Positions 13,001 to 26,195 of a stretch of 64,000 nucleotides of DNA are shown here, in pieces. A model generated the notes under the pieces. It was not told where the DNA came from. It saw nothing but the letters and a program-made list of their open reading frames with translations, and searched no databases. Position 1 is the stretch's first letter. The number at the start of each line of letters is the position of its first letter. Source of the stretch: Calendula officinalis (taxonomy: Eukaryota > Streptophyta > Magnoliopsida > Asterales > Asteraceae); NCBI GenBank assembly GCA_963853835.1, contig OY970820.1, positions 19,089,873-19,153,872 on the forward strand. The letters are read 5' to 3'. A program made the translations under genes and the position numbers.

Positions 13001-14829
13001 AAAATCAATATTAAATTTTATACCAAAGTTAAGGGACTAAACCACTACGAGAAACAAGTTTAGGGGTTAAAATGGTTTTAGTAAGTTGATGATGGGTTTT
13101 TAACAACCAAAGTTTAAAGCACAAAAAGAGCTTAATGGTCAAACTGTCAAATTGGTGAAAGTTAGAGGGTTAAAATCCAACCAACCCTTTATATAAACCT
13201 TCATTTCCTACCTCATAACCAAATTTACTTTTTTTAATTGTTTTTAGTTGCTTTGTTTGTTATACTTTTAAGTTTTAACACTTTGTATTGTTTTAGTGTG
13301 CATGTTATTCTACCAGGGATTGAAGACACACAAAGCTCAAGTAACAGTGACAACACAAATCAGCATTCATTATCCTACATCAACATTCATAGCCATGATT
13401 TATGCAGACTATTGCATTTCGGGTCAAACCCAGTCAAACTAGTATCTTCATACTGTCTGTTACAACTATTACAGAAAATAACACAACAAATAGGTCAACA
13501 ACCAGAAAAAGTCAAACAACATTTACAGTCAATAACCTCTGTTCTACAAGGCCTAATTTTACACAGTGATATTAGTGTTGCTAATAATTCTGCCTTATGC
13601 ATATCAACTGTTTTGGGTCATGAAAAACATGTTGAAAACGACAGTTGGTATCGATTAATAATGGAAGAATTGGCAATGATTTTGGCTGTTCCTGATTTGG
13701 CAACAAAATGTATAATGGTTCATCATAAACCAGCTGTTCAAGTAGCAGTTTCATTGCTAAAACTGCAGCAAATTCCTCCATGGATGAATGATGTTTTTGA
13801 TGATTCTTGTATAAATTGTATTATTCAAAATATGTCACCAAGTAATATAACGAGTGAGATGGTGTTATTATTTCGGGAGCTTCTTCGTTCAGGGTACCTT
13901 AATTCTAAGCATATTGCTCCCCTAAATCAGCTTTTTCAGGTGATTACATAACACTTTTACAAATTTAATGGAATTGTGTTTAAATGGATAATTTTGACCC
14001 AAAATGGGTCGGGTTGACACGCTTTGGGTGTGTTTAGTTGCAGGAAAATTTCTGTAGCTTTTCATCTCCATTTTTCTAAAAACAAATGAGATTTTTGAAA
14101 AGGTGCACAAATGTTTCACCTTTCACTTTAGAAACTCAAGAGGAGTTTTCAATTTTTTAAGAGAGAATATTCTGTCTTGAAAAATAATATTTATATTTAA
14201 TATAAATCATTAATACATATTTATCTTTATTAGTCAAAAAATTTTCATGATTTTAAGAATATTTAATTATTTATTCAACTATTTCAACTAAAAAGTCTCT
14301 TTTCAAAATGGAATATACCTTCTTATTTAAAAGGTGAGTTTTTTTTAAATGATTGTTTTCTTTCCTAAAAGTCAAATTTAAACACATCATCAGTTATTTG
14401 TCACATTTTTCTACAACTAAACAACCCTTTTTTTCTGAATTAATATGCTTTTTAAATAAGCCATTTTGAAGGTTTGACTTTTTTAATCGGTTTGACCTAT
14501 GTGACCCGTTTAATTTTTAGCCAGAACCTGTTTTGACCCATTAGAGATAAAAACATAACTCATTTACACATATTCAGAACCTGTTTTGACCCATTTAGAG
14601 ATAAAAACATAACTCATTTACACATATTTTCTCGTTGCAGGGCTGCAGAAAACGTGTTTACTCAGACAACATTGAAGATGCAGACACAGATAAGAAGAAG
14701 AAAACGGTTATATTCCCAGATAATCTGGAAAATGTTTACCAGGTCCTTATAAATCTAATTTCACCCGAACCATCCCGGCTTCTAGAAGAAATAGAATTAT
14801 TCTGCCAAACTCTCGTCCAATCAGAATAA
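7099..14829 (+). CDS. PRD1: PRD1, meiotic DSB-formation protein (9 exons)
   Basis: The product is the plant Putative Recombination initiation Defect 1 protein, a nuclear factor needed with SPO11 partners for meiotic double-strand breaks. Exons are 7099-7554, 7985-8094, 8173-8348, 8454-8756, 9282-10245, 11211-11916, 12360-12640, 13297-13939 and 14641-14829. All junctions are GT/AG and the frame closes to 1275 aa, close to the roughly 1330 aa I recall for Arabidopsis. Diagnostic blocks seen include an N-terminal Cys/His motif (CSQGH...CLVC), SRRQ at the exon 1 end, [63 protein letters not shown] and [14 protein letters not shown]. The body is all-helical and HEAT-like. The start is the first ATG in frame with the N-terminal motif. 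No stops or frameshifts were found. Introns 5 and 8 hold MITEs. Confidence 0.95.
10919..11098. mobile_element. Stowaway-type MITE in PRD1 intron 5
   Basis: Inverted ends CTCTCTCCATCCC and GGGACGGAGGGAG match the Stowaway (Tc1/mariner) consensus. TA dinucleotides flank both sides (10917-10918 and 11099-11100). The element is about 180 bp and noncoding. Confidence 0.9.
14026..14427. mobile_element. Tourist/Harbinger-like MITE in PRD1 intron 8
   Basis: The left end GGGTGTGTTTAGTTGCAG pairs with the inverted right end CTACAACTAAACAACCC. TTT flanks both ends (14023-14025 and 14428-14430), consistent with a 3-bp target duplication. The length of about 400 bp and the AT-rich interior fit a MITE. 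Superfamily is an inference from end sequence and TSD length. Confidence 0.65.
14522..14628 (+). repeat. 53-bp tandem duplication next to the PRD1 exon 9 acceptor
   Basis: Copy 1 (14522-14574) and copy 2 (14575-14628) are almost identical, differing by one T. Copy 2 ends 12 bp before the exon 9 acceptor (CTCGTTGCAG, ending 14640), so the branch-point region is duplicated. Confidence 0.9.
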
Positions 14830-14945
14830 CAAACAAAATCCCGAAATATATTTTCTCTATAATATCCAAAATCAAATCAACCATGTACAAACTATACAAA
14901 TGCTAAAACAGAAATAGTATTCAAAATTTACTCTCTAATTGGCAT

Positions 14946-17360
14946 TTACTCATTTACTGAAAAACAGCACACAAATGGTGCCCATGACCGCTTACTTTTT
15001 TTCTCGACTTTTTTTCCTTCACCGGTGTATTTTTTTGGAGACGGATCTTGGTTGACCAAGTTTGACTTTTTAGGTTCACTAGTTTTCTCAGCAGCTTCAT
15101 CTTTTTGAACCATAGCTGATAACTGTTTTGGATGGAATGATTTTGATTCAGTTACCGGATTCTCATTTGTGGTCCAGTTTGTAACTTTTGCTATTGCTTC
15201 ATTTCTTTTTCTTCCTTCAGTTTCGTTACCCATGTTAGGTTCGGATTTTGATGATTGAGAGATTTGTACTTTTACTGTGTCTGTTTTTATTTCAGAAGAT
15301 TTCTGAACAATTTCTTCTGTGGGTCCCACCAAAGACGTGCCTTCAGAAGCTTCTGATTTCCCCAAACGCCTTTTATCTGATGAAAATTCTGACTTTTGTG
15401 CATTTTCAGCATCAATTGATGCAGTTGAGAGCACTGAACCATGCATAAAATTAGAAACAACTTATAAGAACAATTAATCCCAAAAACAAGACAAAAGAAG
15501 TAAATTATACCTGATACTGATCCCCAATTGCCTTCCAAACTATTTCTACTACTCGAGTAAACCGATGCATCTACACCACAATCTTGACTGGTCAACACCT
15601 TCAAATCACCTTCATCTACCACAGTTTCAGAAACAACTCCAGAAGCATTACATGATTGTTCCAAACTCTCCGAAATTACAACTTCGCCACTATCTTTTGA
15701 ATCATCATCATTCACACTTTCCATTATCTTTTGCTTAGCTTCAATACCACTTTCATGTTGTTTGACTTCAGTCAACACTGGAACACTAACCACTTCTTGA
15801 TTGATCTGTTCATTAACCCCCTCTGTTTTAGAGGGTTGACTTTCTTGAATAGTCTCTTTTGCTGTTTTGACTTCAAAGCTATCCACCATAGATCTAATTT
15901 CATCATTTATGTCACCATGAGGAACGTTAGGATACACGGTTTTATGGTCTTTAAAACCATCTATCAATCTTTCGGCATGATCTACTAGAGGTATATCACT
16001 TGCAACCGAGAGTACATATTCTTGATCCTTATTGTCAATTATCTCGACATCCTTGCCACTAACATTCATCAGGTCAATAAAATCATCTTTTTGTACATTT
16101 TCATCAGTTTTATTTTCATCTTTTATACCGGTATCTGGGGTTTGAAAAACCTCAAAATTGGCATCCACTTTCTTAACCTCCATTGGACTGTCAAACAGCT
16201 TGGTAGCATCTAAAGATAAGAAAATAGAAGCCGAATTAAGATACTGAAACTAGAAATTATATACTACGCGAAAATGGTTATATTCTATAGATCTTACTTT
16301 AAAATTTACTTTTTGATGTAATTTGGTTATATAAATAGTAAATTACATCAAAAGGTAAGTTGACTATAATTATGGTTAGATTAGGTGCGTTCTAAGAATA
16401 AAATAAAATTGACGATAATTTTGGTTAGGTAGGAATGTAGGATATATATTTAATAAAAATAAAAAGCCTAATTTAGAAAATGAAATCTAGACTTTATCCA
16501 CTATCCGAATTTCTGTTACCTAAGAATCGGTCTTGTACACCTGGACTAATTAAAGAATCCGAAAAATCTGTTTTGGCATCTGAAAACAAATCTTCAGAAT
16601 AATTGGATCGTTCTTCAGTCCCACCAGTGCCACTCTCTTTGATGATCGTCTTCTCAATCTTGGGACCTAAAGAACAGGAAATTATGAGCAAAAATAAAAA
16701 TAATTATTAAAGATAACAACTATTAACACAACCCTAGATTAAGGGTAATTAATTGTCTTTAACAGATTAATGGAAACCCTAAAGATGCAGATAAACTTAA
16801 GGTTTATGATTATCTTCAACAGAAGGAGAAGACTCAAATTGAGATGCAAGAAATTTTATAGATAACGACTAAAAAATTATATACTTTGGCATTTTTTTAT
16901 ATCGAGATAAACCCAAATAAAATACAATATAACATTAATTTGAGATAAGACGCAAGTATTCTGTAACGATAACAATGAAACACAAGAAATCTTTATAAAA
17001 CATTAAATTCAACCTGGGGTTTTTGTAGTAACTTCAGCAAATCAATAAAAACCAAGAAAAAGATTCAAGAACATGGTGACTCACTTGGGGTTTTTTCTTT
17101 ATCATCATCATCATGATCAGAATGGTGTTCTTGATCATCTGAAACTATTTTTGAATCAATAAGCTTATTAGGGTGGGAGTTTGGAGAAGGCCACCCATAT
17201 GTATGCACTCCATCACTCTCATGTCCTGCAAAATCAAGAAAACCCATTTCAGAAAAACTCAAAACTTGAAATTAATGTGTTATTATGATGACAATTGTTT
17301 TGGATGGAAGAAGAAATAACCTGAAGTAGTTGTAGGTTTGGTCTGATCTTGGAAATTCAT
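14946..17360 (-). CDS. Acidic plant-specific protein with degenerate zinc-finger-like N-terminus (5 exons)
   Basis: Exons on the complement are 17321-17360, 17085-17225, 16520-16666, 15511-16209 and 14946-15433. Donors and acceptors are GT/AG and the frame closes to 504 aa. An alternative exon 3 donor in the same phase lies near 16540. The N-terminus (GHESDGVH..GWPSPNSHP), the following SDD/KTPSPK block, the KESGTGG block, and the C-terminal SW.PFVCC motif resemble an uncharacterised plant family whose N-terminus normally reads GVH.CHKCGWPFPNPHP with conserved Cys. Those Cys are absent here. The middle is acidic, low-complexity and probably disordered, and the tail is Lys-rich. Function is unknown. 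The gene converges on PRD1, so their 3' UTRs probably overlap. The family match is from memory of the motif. Confidence 0.8.

Positions 17361-19362
<2,002 letters not shown>

Positions 19363-19392
<30 letters not shown>
19363..19392. repeat. (TA)n linker between two TIR elements
   Basis: A 30-bp TA repeat exactly separates the right terminus of element 1 and the left terminus of element 2. The two termini are mirror images, forming a palindrome of more than 100 bp centred near 19378. Confidence 0.95.
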
Positions 19393-19395
<3 letters not shown>

Positions 19396-21405
19396 CGGTT
19401 CATGCGAGAACCACTAAAATTGCGAGAACTGCGAGAACCACTTTCTAGCCAATCATTTTACTTAATTACATTTTTTAATCTAAAGGGTATTGTAGTCTTT
19501 TTAACATTAAAATCTTTTTATTAAATCCAGTTTCCTTAATTAAATTAATTCATTTTTAACCTCAATCCTCTTTTTTAGGATCCGAATTTTGTAATTTGTC
19601 ATTTTTTTCGCAATTCGTATGTGTTAATTGATAAACGCCTAAAAATAACTAATATTTTTTTTACCATATTTAACCTGTTAAACATAATAATAATGTGTTC
19701 CATTTGCAAAATTTACAGATTTACTAATGAACAAATCTACAATATACATAATGAACAAGTCTAACATGGAATTTTATTAACCTTATTTAATGTATTCAAT
19801 GATGAACGAATGAACAAAGTTACAAACTATGAACTGAAACCTTAGACTGATACAATATTACTTAACAAAATTACTTAATAACCGAACCGTTCATTATTGA
19901 TCAATTAACAATGAACAGAAATCTGTGATTAACAATGATTCCATTGCTATTAACTAATAATTCCATTGGGAAATACCCTGCAACAACCTCTTTAAATCTC
20001 CGAACCTTAAATCTCCGAACCGTTCATTATTGATTAATGAACAATGAACAGAAATCCGTGATGAACAATGATTCCATTGATATTAGCTACTAATGAAAGC
20101 ACACGACAACCAAGTTAAATTTATAGCAGGTGTAAACGAATAGAGTAAAATTATGGGTAATTTGTAACATATTCAACATCAATTTGCATTTATAAAGCAC
20201 TAGATTTTATAACTTCACAAAATTAATAAAAAAGTTGAACAAAATCATAAAAGGTATAACGTTGTTCTTCACCAGTGTATCCTGCAATAACAAATCATAA
20301 AAGTTGAACAAAATTAAAAAAAATTAATAAATGTAACTGCTGTCAAATCATCGAGTTCAAGCTGATCTAACTATCTGAACAATAAAACAGTTACTAAACC
20401 CTAGGATTGTTTAAGCTGCAGCAAAAATTATTCGATCTTCTCTTTCTGAGATAAACGCATTAACACAGTCATGTCTAGAAAACCACAACAGAATATACAA
20501 ATTCATTCAGATTCATAAGCCTAGGTCAGCTACCAGCTTTCCAATTATGCTTCGACTTTTTTGCAGAATGTTAAAAACAAAATCAGCATTGACGTTCATA
20601 TAAATGTCTTGAAATTGATGCAGAACAAACATAAATGTATCAAGTTCTCACCAGACTAGAGCTAAAAAGCACAAATCGTAATCAGAACTACATATTGATT
20701 ACGAAAATTAAAAAACCTAAAAGTCAATTACTAGATTCGATTTATAGGAATGTACCACATAGATTTTGCTAGCTTCACTCCCCAATCGAAGCAACTCCTT
20801 CAAAAACCGCCGTCGGAACCCCTAAATCGAAGAAGAATAATCGCCGTCGGAACCCTTAAATCGAAAAGGGAGGAACAGATGGTTGTGTGTGTTGTTGCCG
20901 ATGAACATGAATTGAAGAACAGGAATCAAAGAAGAAGAAAAGGAGTTGATGACGACTGTGGTTGTGGGTGCAGCCGCCCGTCGAGGGCTGTTTTAAGAAA
21001 TTTGTTATGATTGTTGATGAATCGAAACTTGTGGATTACGTCGGAGGATGTGGATTAGCGATGCCAGTAGAAATTTTTCCGTTTTGTTGGAGATTTACGG
21101 CGCAAAAGCTTCAATCTTTGTTTGAAGGAAGTGGGTAATTGACGTAAGGAAGGAAACCAATTTCTAGGGCTTATCACCACGATTTTTAATAATGATACCC
21201 ACAATTTTAAATATGTTACCTATTTTCCTATTTTGATGGAATGGTTCTTTTACTAAAATACCCATCCGTGTTTAATTTCCAATGAATTTTTGTTCATTTC
21301 ATTACAGTATTGCCATTAATGATCATGACCACATATCTATTAATCAAATGGTCAGAAAGTGGTTCTCGCAGTTCTCGCAATTTTAGTGTTTCTCGCATGA
21401 ACCGC

Positions 21406-21407
<2 letters not shown>
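19393..21407. mobile_element. TIR element 2 with GCGAGAAC termini, in (TA)n
   Basis: It starts GAGCGGTTCATGCGAGAACC at 19393 and ends with the inverted copy at 21407. Both ends carry the same triple GCGAGAAC arrangement as element 1. The interior is about 2 kb and AT-rich. A GC-richer patch at 20750-21130 has an 86-aa ORF without a known domain, and it lies near the opposite end compared with element 1. The two copies thus look inverted relative to each other. A (TA)n tract follows. Confidence 0.78.

Positions 21408-21481
<74 letters not shown>
21408..21481. repeat. (TA)n microsatellite
   Basis: TA repeat immediately right of TIR element 2. Together with the tracts at 17661 and 19363 it shows that the elements sit in TA microsatellite targets. 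Confidence 0.95.
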
Positions 21482-21485
<4 letters not shown>

Positions 21486-21853
21486 ATGGATCAAGAAAGA
21501 AGCATCCTTATTTGAAGAAGTTGAAGAAGCAATGCATTTTCGTAAAATACACATATATTTATACATATACATACATATATGTATATATTCATACCATATA
21601 TATACATACGTTCATATTTATACCGTATATATGTATATATATACACATATATATACGGTATGCATACGTATTTTCGTAAATGAAAATGCAAGTTTCGATT
21701 GAATATGCAAGTTACGACTGAAAATGCAAGTTACGTAAAATGCATGTGTATATATTTGTGTATATATACATATATATCGGGCATGAATATGCACATATAT
21801 ATATATCTATGGTATGGATATATATGTACATATACATATATGTATGTATATGT

Positions 21854-21946
<93 letters not shown>
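21482..21946. repeat. TA/TG-rich low-complexity spacer
   Basis: It mostly consists of 'tatatacatata' variants, then (TA)n (21857-21920) and (TG)n (21921-21946). Three short copies of a 'gaaaatgcaagtt' unit occur at about 21682-21735. Nothing coding is seen. Confidence 0.8.
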
Positions 21947-21951
<5 letters not shown>

Positions 21952-23657
21952 CACCTCAATTTTTTAAAACAAAACATTTGGCCAAACTATATCATTTTAA
22001 TAAATAGAAGAACTATTCCCAAAATACGGATTTACAAAAACGTTTGGTATGAAAATCAGAGTATGAAGTTAGGTGTTACAAAATAGATCAAAACCAAAGC
22101 TAAGACTAAATCCGTTCTAATGTTCTTTTACTCTAGGCCCCGCATATCTATTCATGTGCGCCTAAACCTTCGATCCAGAAACCTGAGTACATAGCAAAAA
22201 CAACAAGGAGTACGTGAGACAAAAACGTCTCGTGAGTTACATGGGTTTAGACCCGATAGTATCAAATATCGCGTTAAAGGTATAAACATATTTATATTTT
22301 CCATCAACATAATCTAGCCACTCTATTGTGACTCTAACGATTCCTATCATCCATGCCTAGTACATAAACATATATGCACTAGACCACAAACATATCTAAT
22401 ACATAAACATATATGTATTAGAATCCTAGCATATCTAGTACCAAACATATGCGTACTAGGAGCACCCACGTGCCTCGTGTATAAACATATATACACTCGT
22501 CTCAGTGGCCGGGGATCTCCCGCGTCACCAACATCTACCTCTTATCATAAGCTAACAGTTATGCCAATCAAAGCCATCGGCTATCACACCAATCATCAAA
22601 CAAGTTAGTTAAATATCAACATTTATATATAACCAACTCAACATATAATAAGTCTAAGTATTAATCAAATAGACCGACTCACAAGTAAGAAAATGTATAT
22701 TAAGGGCTATGTACTCAATAAAGTCCACACGTACTCACCTTAGCAATAAAATGCTCCAACCGTATTCTTTACGTCAATATCCTTGCTTCACAATTCGGTC
22801 AACCTTCCAAGACCTCACCAAATGCCTAATACAATAATAACAAGATGATCAACATCACATACTACTACTAATGTGTCCATCTATCTCTAGATAACACTTA
22901 CTAACACATTTCTCCCAATTATGGTGATTTACGAAACCCTAGGTTTAACCACCCATAAGATTCTTACAAATCCAAACCATACACTTGATTCCCTTGTTAA
23001 AATACCATCTATTAAGTGTATACATCATTTATTTCATCATTAATCATAGCTCCAAGAACTAGGGTTTCAAACCCAAGCCAAGAAATCCATAGATCTAAAG
23101 CTACAAAGATCAAGGAGTGAAGATTTACCTTTAATCTTCAACTAGGAGTGAAGAATCACAAGATTTGATGAAGAAATCAGTTCCAAATGATGTTTTCCAC
23201 TCAAAATCGTATACTCACTTGAAGAGAGAAGCTAGGGTTTTGAAATAGCAATAAATGAACCAAAATCCCGTATTTAATGCTGTTCAGCCAATTCTCGCGT
23301 CACGAACCCCAAACTCGCGTCCGCGAACCTGCACCCCACGCAAACTCGTGACACGACCCCTAAACTCGTGTTCACGAACCAAAGTTGTTGTTCGCAAACC
23401 TCGTGTTCGCGATCCAAAACTCGTGTCATGATCCGAAACTCATGTCATGATCTAAAACTCGTGTTCGCGATCTTGCCCAACATTCCTTGAATTTCTTTTC
23501 CTTCCCGTTTACTACCCGGGTTCGACCCGTTTCGTCCATAACTTTCTCATACGATGTCCAAATGACACGAAACCAATTCCTACGTTCTTTAAACGATTTA
23601 TCCTTATTTATCATATTTTTGTACAATTTATTTATTTACAAATTTTGGGTCGTTACA
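21947..23657 (-). repeat. 3' LTR of the Tekay-like element
   Basis: About 1.71 kb, TGTAACACC...CGTTACA on the plus strand, with TG/CA ends. It pairs with 28535-30224. It contains a run of roughly 20-bp units rich in 'ctcgtgttcacgaacc' at 23290-23480. Confidence 0.95.
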
Positions 23658-23682
23658 ATTATCTACCCCTTAAGAAGATTCC
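23658..23682 (-). other. Polypurine tract of the Tekay-like element
   Basis: On the complement the sequence reads CTTAAGGGGTAGATAAT directly before the 3' LTR. This is the expected position and composition for plus-strand priming. Confidence 0.8.
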
Positions 23683-24146
23683 GTCCTCGGAATCTCATCA
23701 TAGTTCACGAAATCCAGGTACCTCTTCCGAATCTCGTCTTTGACTTCACAAGTCAAATTCGGTCCAAGGGAATGCTTCCACTTGACCAATACCAACTCGA
23801 TCTCTTTATTCCGAAGCTTCTTCGTTTTGGTCTCTAGTATTGCTTCGGCTTCTTCAATCAACCGATTCGGGGCATTAACCCGCAACTCTTGCAATGGGAT
23901 TATATTTTCAACTTCACCCACGAACTTCTTCAAATAACTTACATGAAACGTATCGTGAACACCTTGAAGTTCGGGTGGAAGTTCTAACTTAAATGCTTGC
24001 AACCCGACCCGTTTCAAAATCTTAAACGGGCCAACATACCTTGAGCTCAATTTCCCTTTCTTTCCAAACCGCATTACACCTTTCCAAGGTGACACTTTCA
24101 ACATTACCATATCACCGACATCCAAGTCGTATGGTCTTTTGTTCAA
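23670..24146 (-). pseudogene. Chromodomain C-terminus of gypsy pol
   Basis: This 158-aa segment holds the end of integrase ([18 protein letters not shown], a GPF/Y-like module with YVGPFKIL) and a C-terminal chromodomain-like part (about residues 98-148, including [12 protein letters not shown]). Such chromodomains steer integration by reading histone marks. It is in frame with the upstream integrase segment but separated by an in-frame TAA at complement 24171-24173. A conserved Trp of the chromodomain appears as Cys (LTCE). Confidence 0.9.
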
Positions 24147-24170
24147 ACCCGAATAACTTCGCTGTCTATC

Positions 24171-24896
24171 TTAGGCGGCTTTCATGTTGACTTGTATAAT
24201 ACCAATCTTTTCGTTTGTCACCTTCACGATCTCGGGACCCATGAATTTCGTCTCTCCCGCTTTAAGCCAGCACGATGGAGTTCTACATTTTCTCCCATAC
24301 AACGCCTCATAAGGCGGCATCTTAATGGTCGAGTGATAACTATTATTATATGAGAACTCGACTGACGGTAAATGTTCATCCCATTTACCACCGAAATCTA
24401 GCACACACGATCTCAACATATCTTCAACCGTTTGAATCGTTCTTTCACTTTGACCGTCGGTTTGCGGATGGTAAGCCGTGCTCAACCGCAACTTTGTACC
24501 CAATTCGTCTTGTAACGATCTCCAAAATCTCGAGGTAAACCTCGCGTCTCGATCGGATACAATCGACAATGGAACCCCATGGAGTCGAACCACCTCATCA
24601 ACATACAACTTAGCCAACCTCTCAAGTGGCAAAGTTTCCGGAATGGCTAAAAATAACGCACTCTTGGTCAACCGGTCAACTATGACCCAAATAGCATTGT
24701 GACCCTTACTCGTCTTTGGCAAACCAACTATGAAATCCATAGTTATGTCTTCCCACTTTCCGGCCGGTACTAACAATGATTGAGCTACCCCATACGGTAC
24801 TTGATGCTCGGCTTTCACTTGTGCACACGTGGCACACTTCGAGATGTACTTGGCTACTCTCGTCTTCATTCCGGGCCACCAATAAATCCGTTTCAA
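24171..24896 (-). pseudogene. Integrase segment of gypsy pol
   Basis: 241 aa of integrase: the CC half of the HHCC zinc-binding domain (CATCAQVK), then the catalytic core with Asp in TMDFIVGLP, Asp in SDRDARF and Glu in DGQSERT. It is separated from the RNase H segment by an in-frame TGA at complement 24912-24914 and from the chromodomain by the TAA at 24171. All three segments share one frame, so two point changes explain the breaks. Confidence 0.93.
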
Positions 24897-24911
24897 GTCT
24901 TGGTACGTCTT

Positions 24912-26195
24912 TCAACTTCCTGGGTGAATCGAATACTTTGACTTGTGCTCGTCATTCAACAACTCTTTCCGGGTACCTCCGAACTTAGGAACCCAAATTC
25001 GACCGCCTACGGTTTTCAACCCTTGTGCATTTTCGAGAAAATGTTGGTTCTTACCCAACCGTTCTTGTCTTAACTCGTCTTTTCCCATAACTTCTCGTTG
25101 AGCATTCTGGATTCTTTCGATAATACTCGAGACGACTTCAATACGCGTTAAAATTCCTCGGTTCGGCTTTTCATAGACTTTTCGGCTCAAGGCGTCGGCT
25201 ACTACATTGGCCTTTCCCGCATGATACACAATCTCACAATCATAGTCGGCGATCAAATCGATCCATCTTCTTTGTCGCATATTAAGATCCTTTTGAGTAA
25301 ACACGTATTGTAGGCTTTTATGATCCGTGTACAATGTACACCGAGTACCATACAAATAATGCCTCCACAACTTCAAGGAAAAAATAATCGCCGCCAACTC
25401 CAAGTCGTGTGTCGTGTACCTGAATTCCGCATTTTTAAATTGGCGCGAAGCATACGCGATCACCTTTCCTCTTTGCATCAACACACAACCGAGCCCTTGA
25501 TTCGAAGCATCGCTATAAACCACAAAATCCTCCATACCATCCGGTAACGTAAGAATCGGCACGTTACATAACTTTTCCTTCAACAAATTAAACGCCTCTT
25601 CTTGCTTCTTTTCCCACACAAACTTCTCACTCTTTCTTGTTAACTTCGTGAGTGGAACCGCAATTCTCGAGAAGTCTTGTATAAATCTTCGGTAATAACC
25701 GGCTAACCCAAGGAAACTTCTTACCTCGGTAGGAGTCCTCGGAGGCTCCCAATTTGACACCGCTTCAATCTTTGAAGGATCAACTTTAATACCATCACAC
25801 GTCACCACATGACCTAAGAATTGTACTTCTCGCAACCAAAACTCGCACTTTGAGAATTTGGCATACAACTTTTCCCGTTTCAACACATCCAACACTAGCC
25901 TCAAATGACTCTCGTGTTCTTCCTCGGTTTTCGAATAAATCAAGATATCATCAATGAACACAATCAAAAACTTATCAAGAAACGGTTTACAAACCCGATT
26001 CATCAAATCCATAAAAATGGCCGGCGCGTTTGTAAGACCAAACGGCATCACTAGAAACTCATAATGACCATATCGTGTACGAAAGGCCGTCTTCTCAGTG
26101 TCGCCTTCTTTCACCCGAACTTGGTGATAACCCGACCTCAAATCAATCTTCGAGAAATAACTAGCACCTTGCAATTGGTCGAAACAAGTCATCAA
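24912..26195 (-). pseudogene. Reverse transcriptase and RNase H segment of gypsy pol
   Basis: 427 aa. The RT palm carries FIDD (about residues 78-81, equivalent to YxDD) and FLGHVV. RNase H follows, with [20 protein letters not shown] and TDHKSL. The N-terminus of RT lies in the preceding ORF in another frame. A one-nucleotide difference near complement 26178, in a T run, accounts for the shift. The segment ends at a TGA (24912). Confidence 0.94.

Noticed and set aside
12641..13296. Possible MITE in PRD1 intron 7 with 'aaccctcaaacttt' and 'agttagagggtt' words
   Set aside because: The inverted similarity is short and scattered and no target duplication could be fixed.
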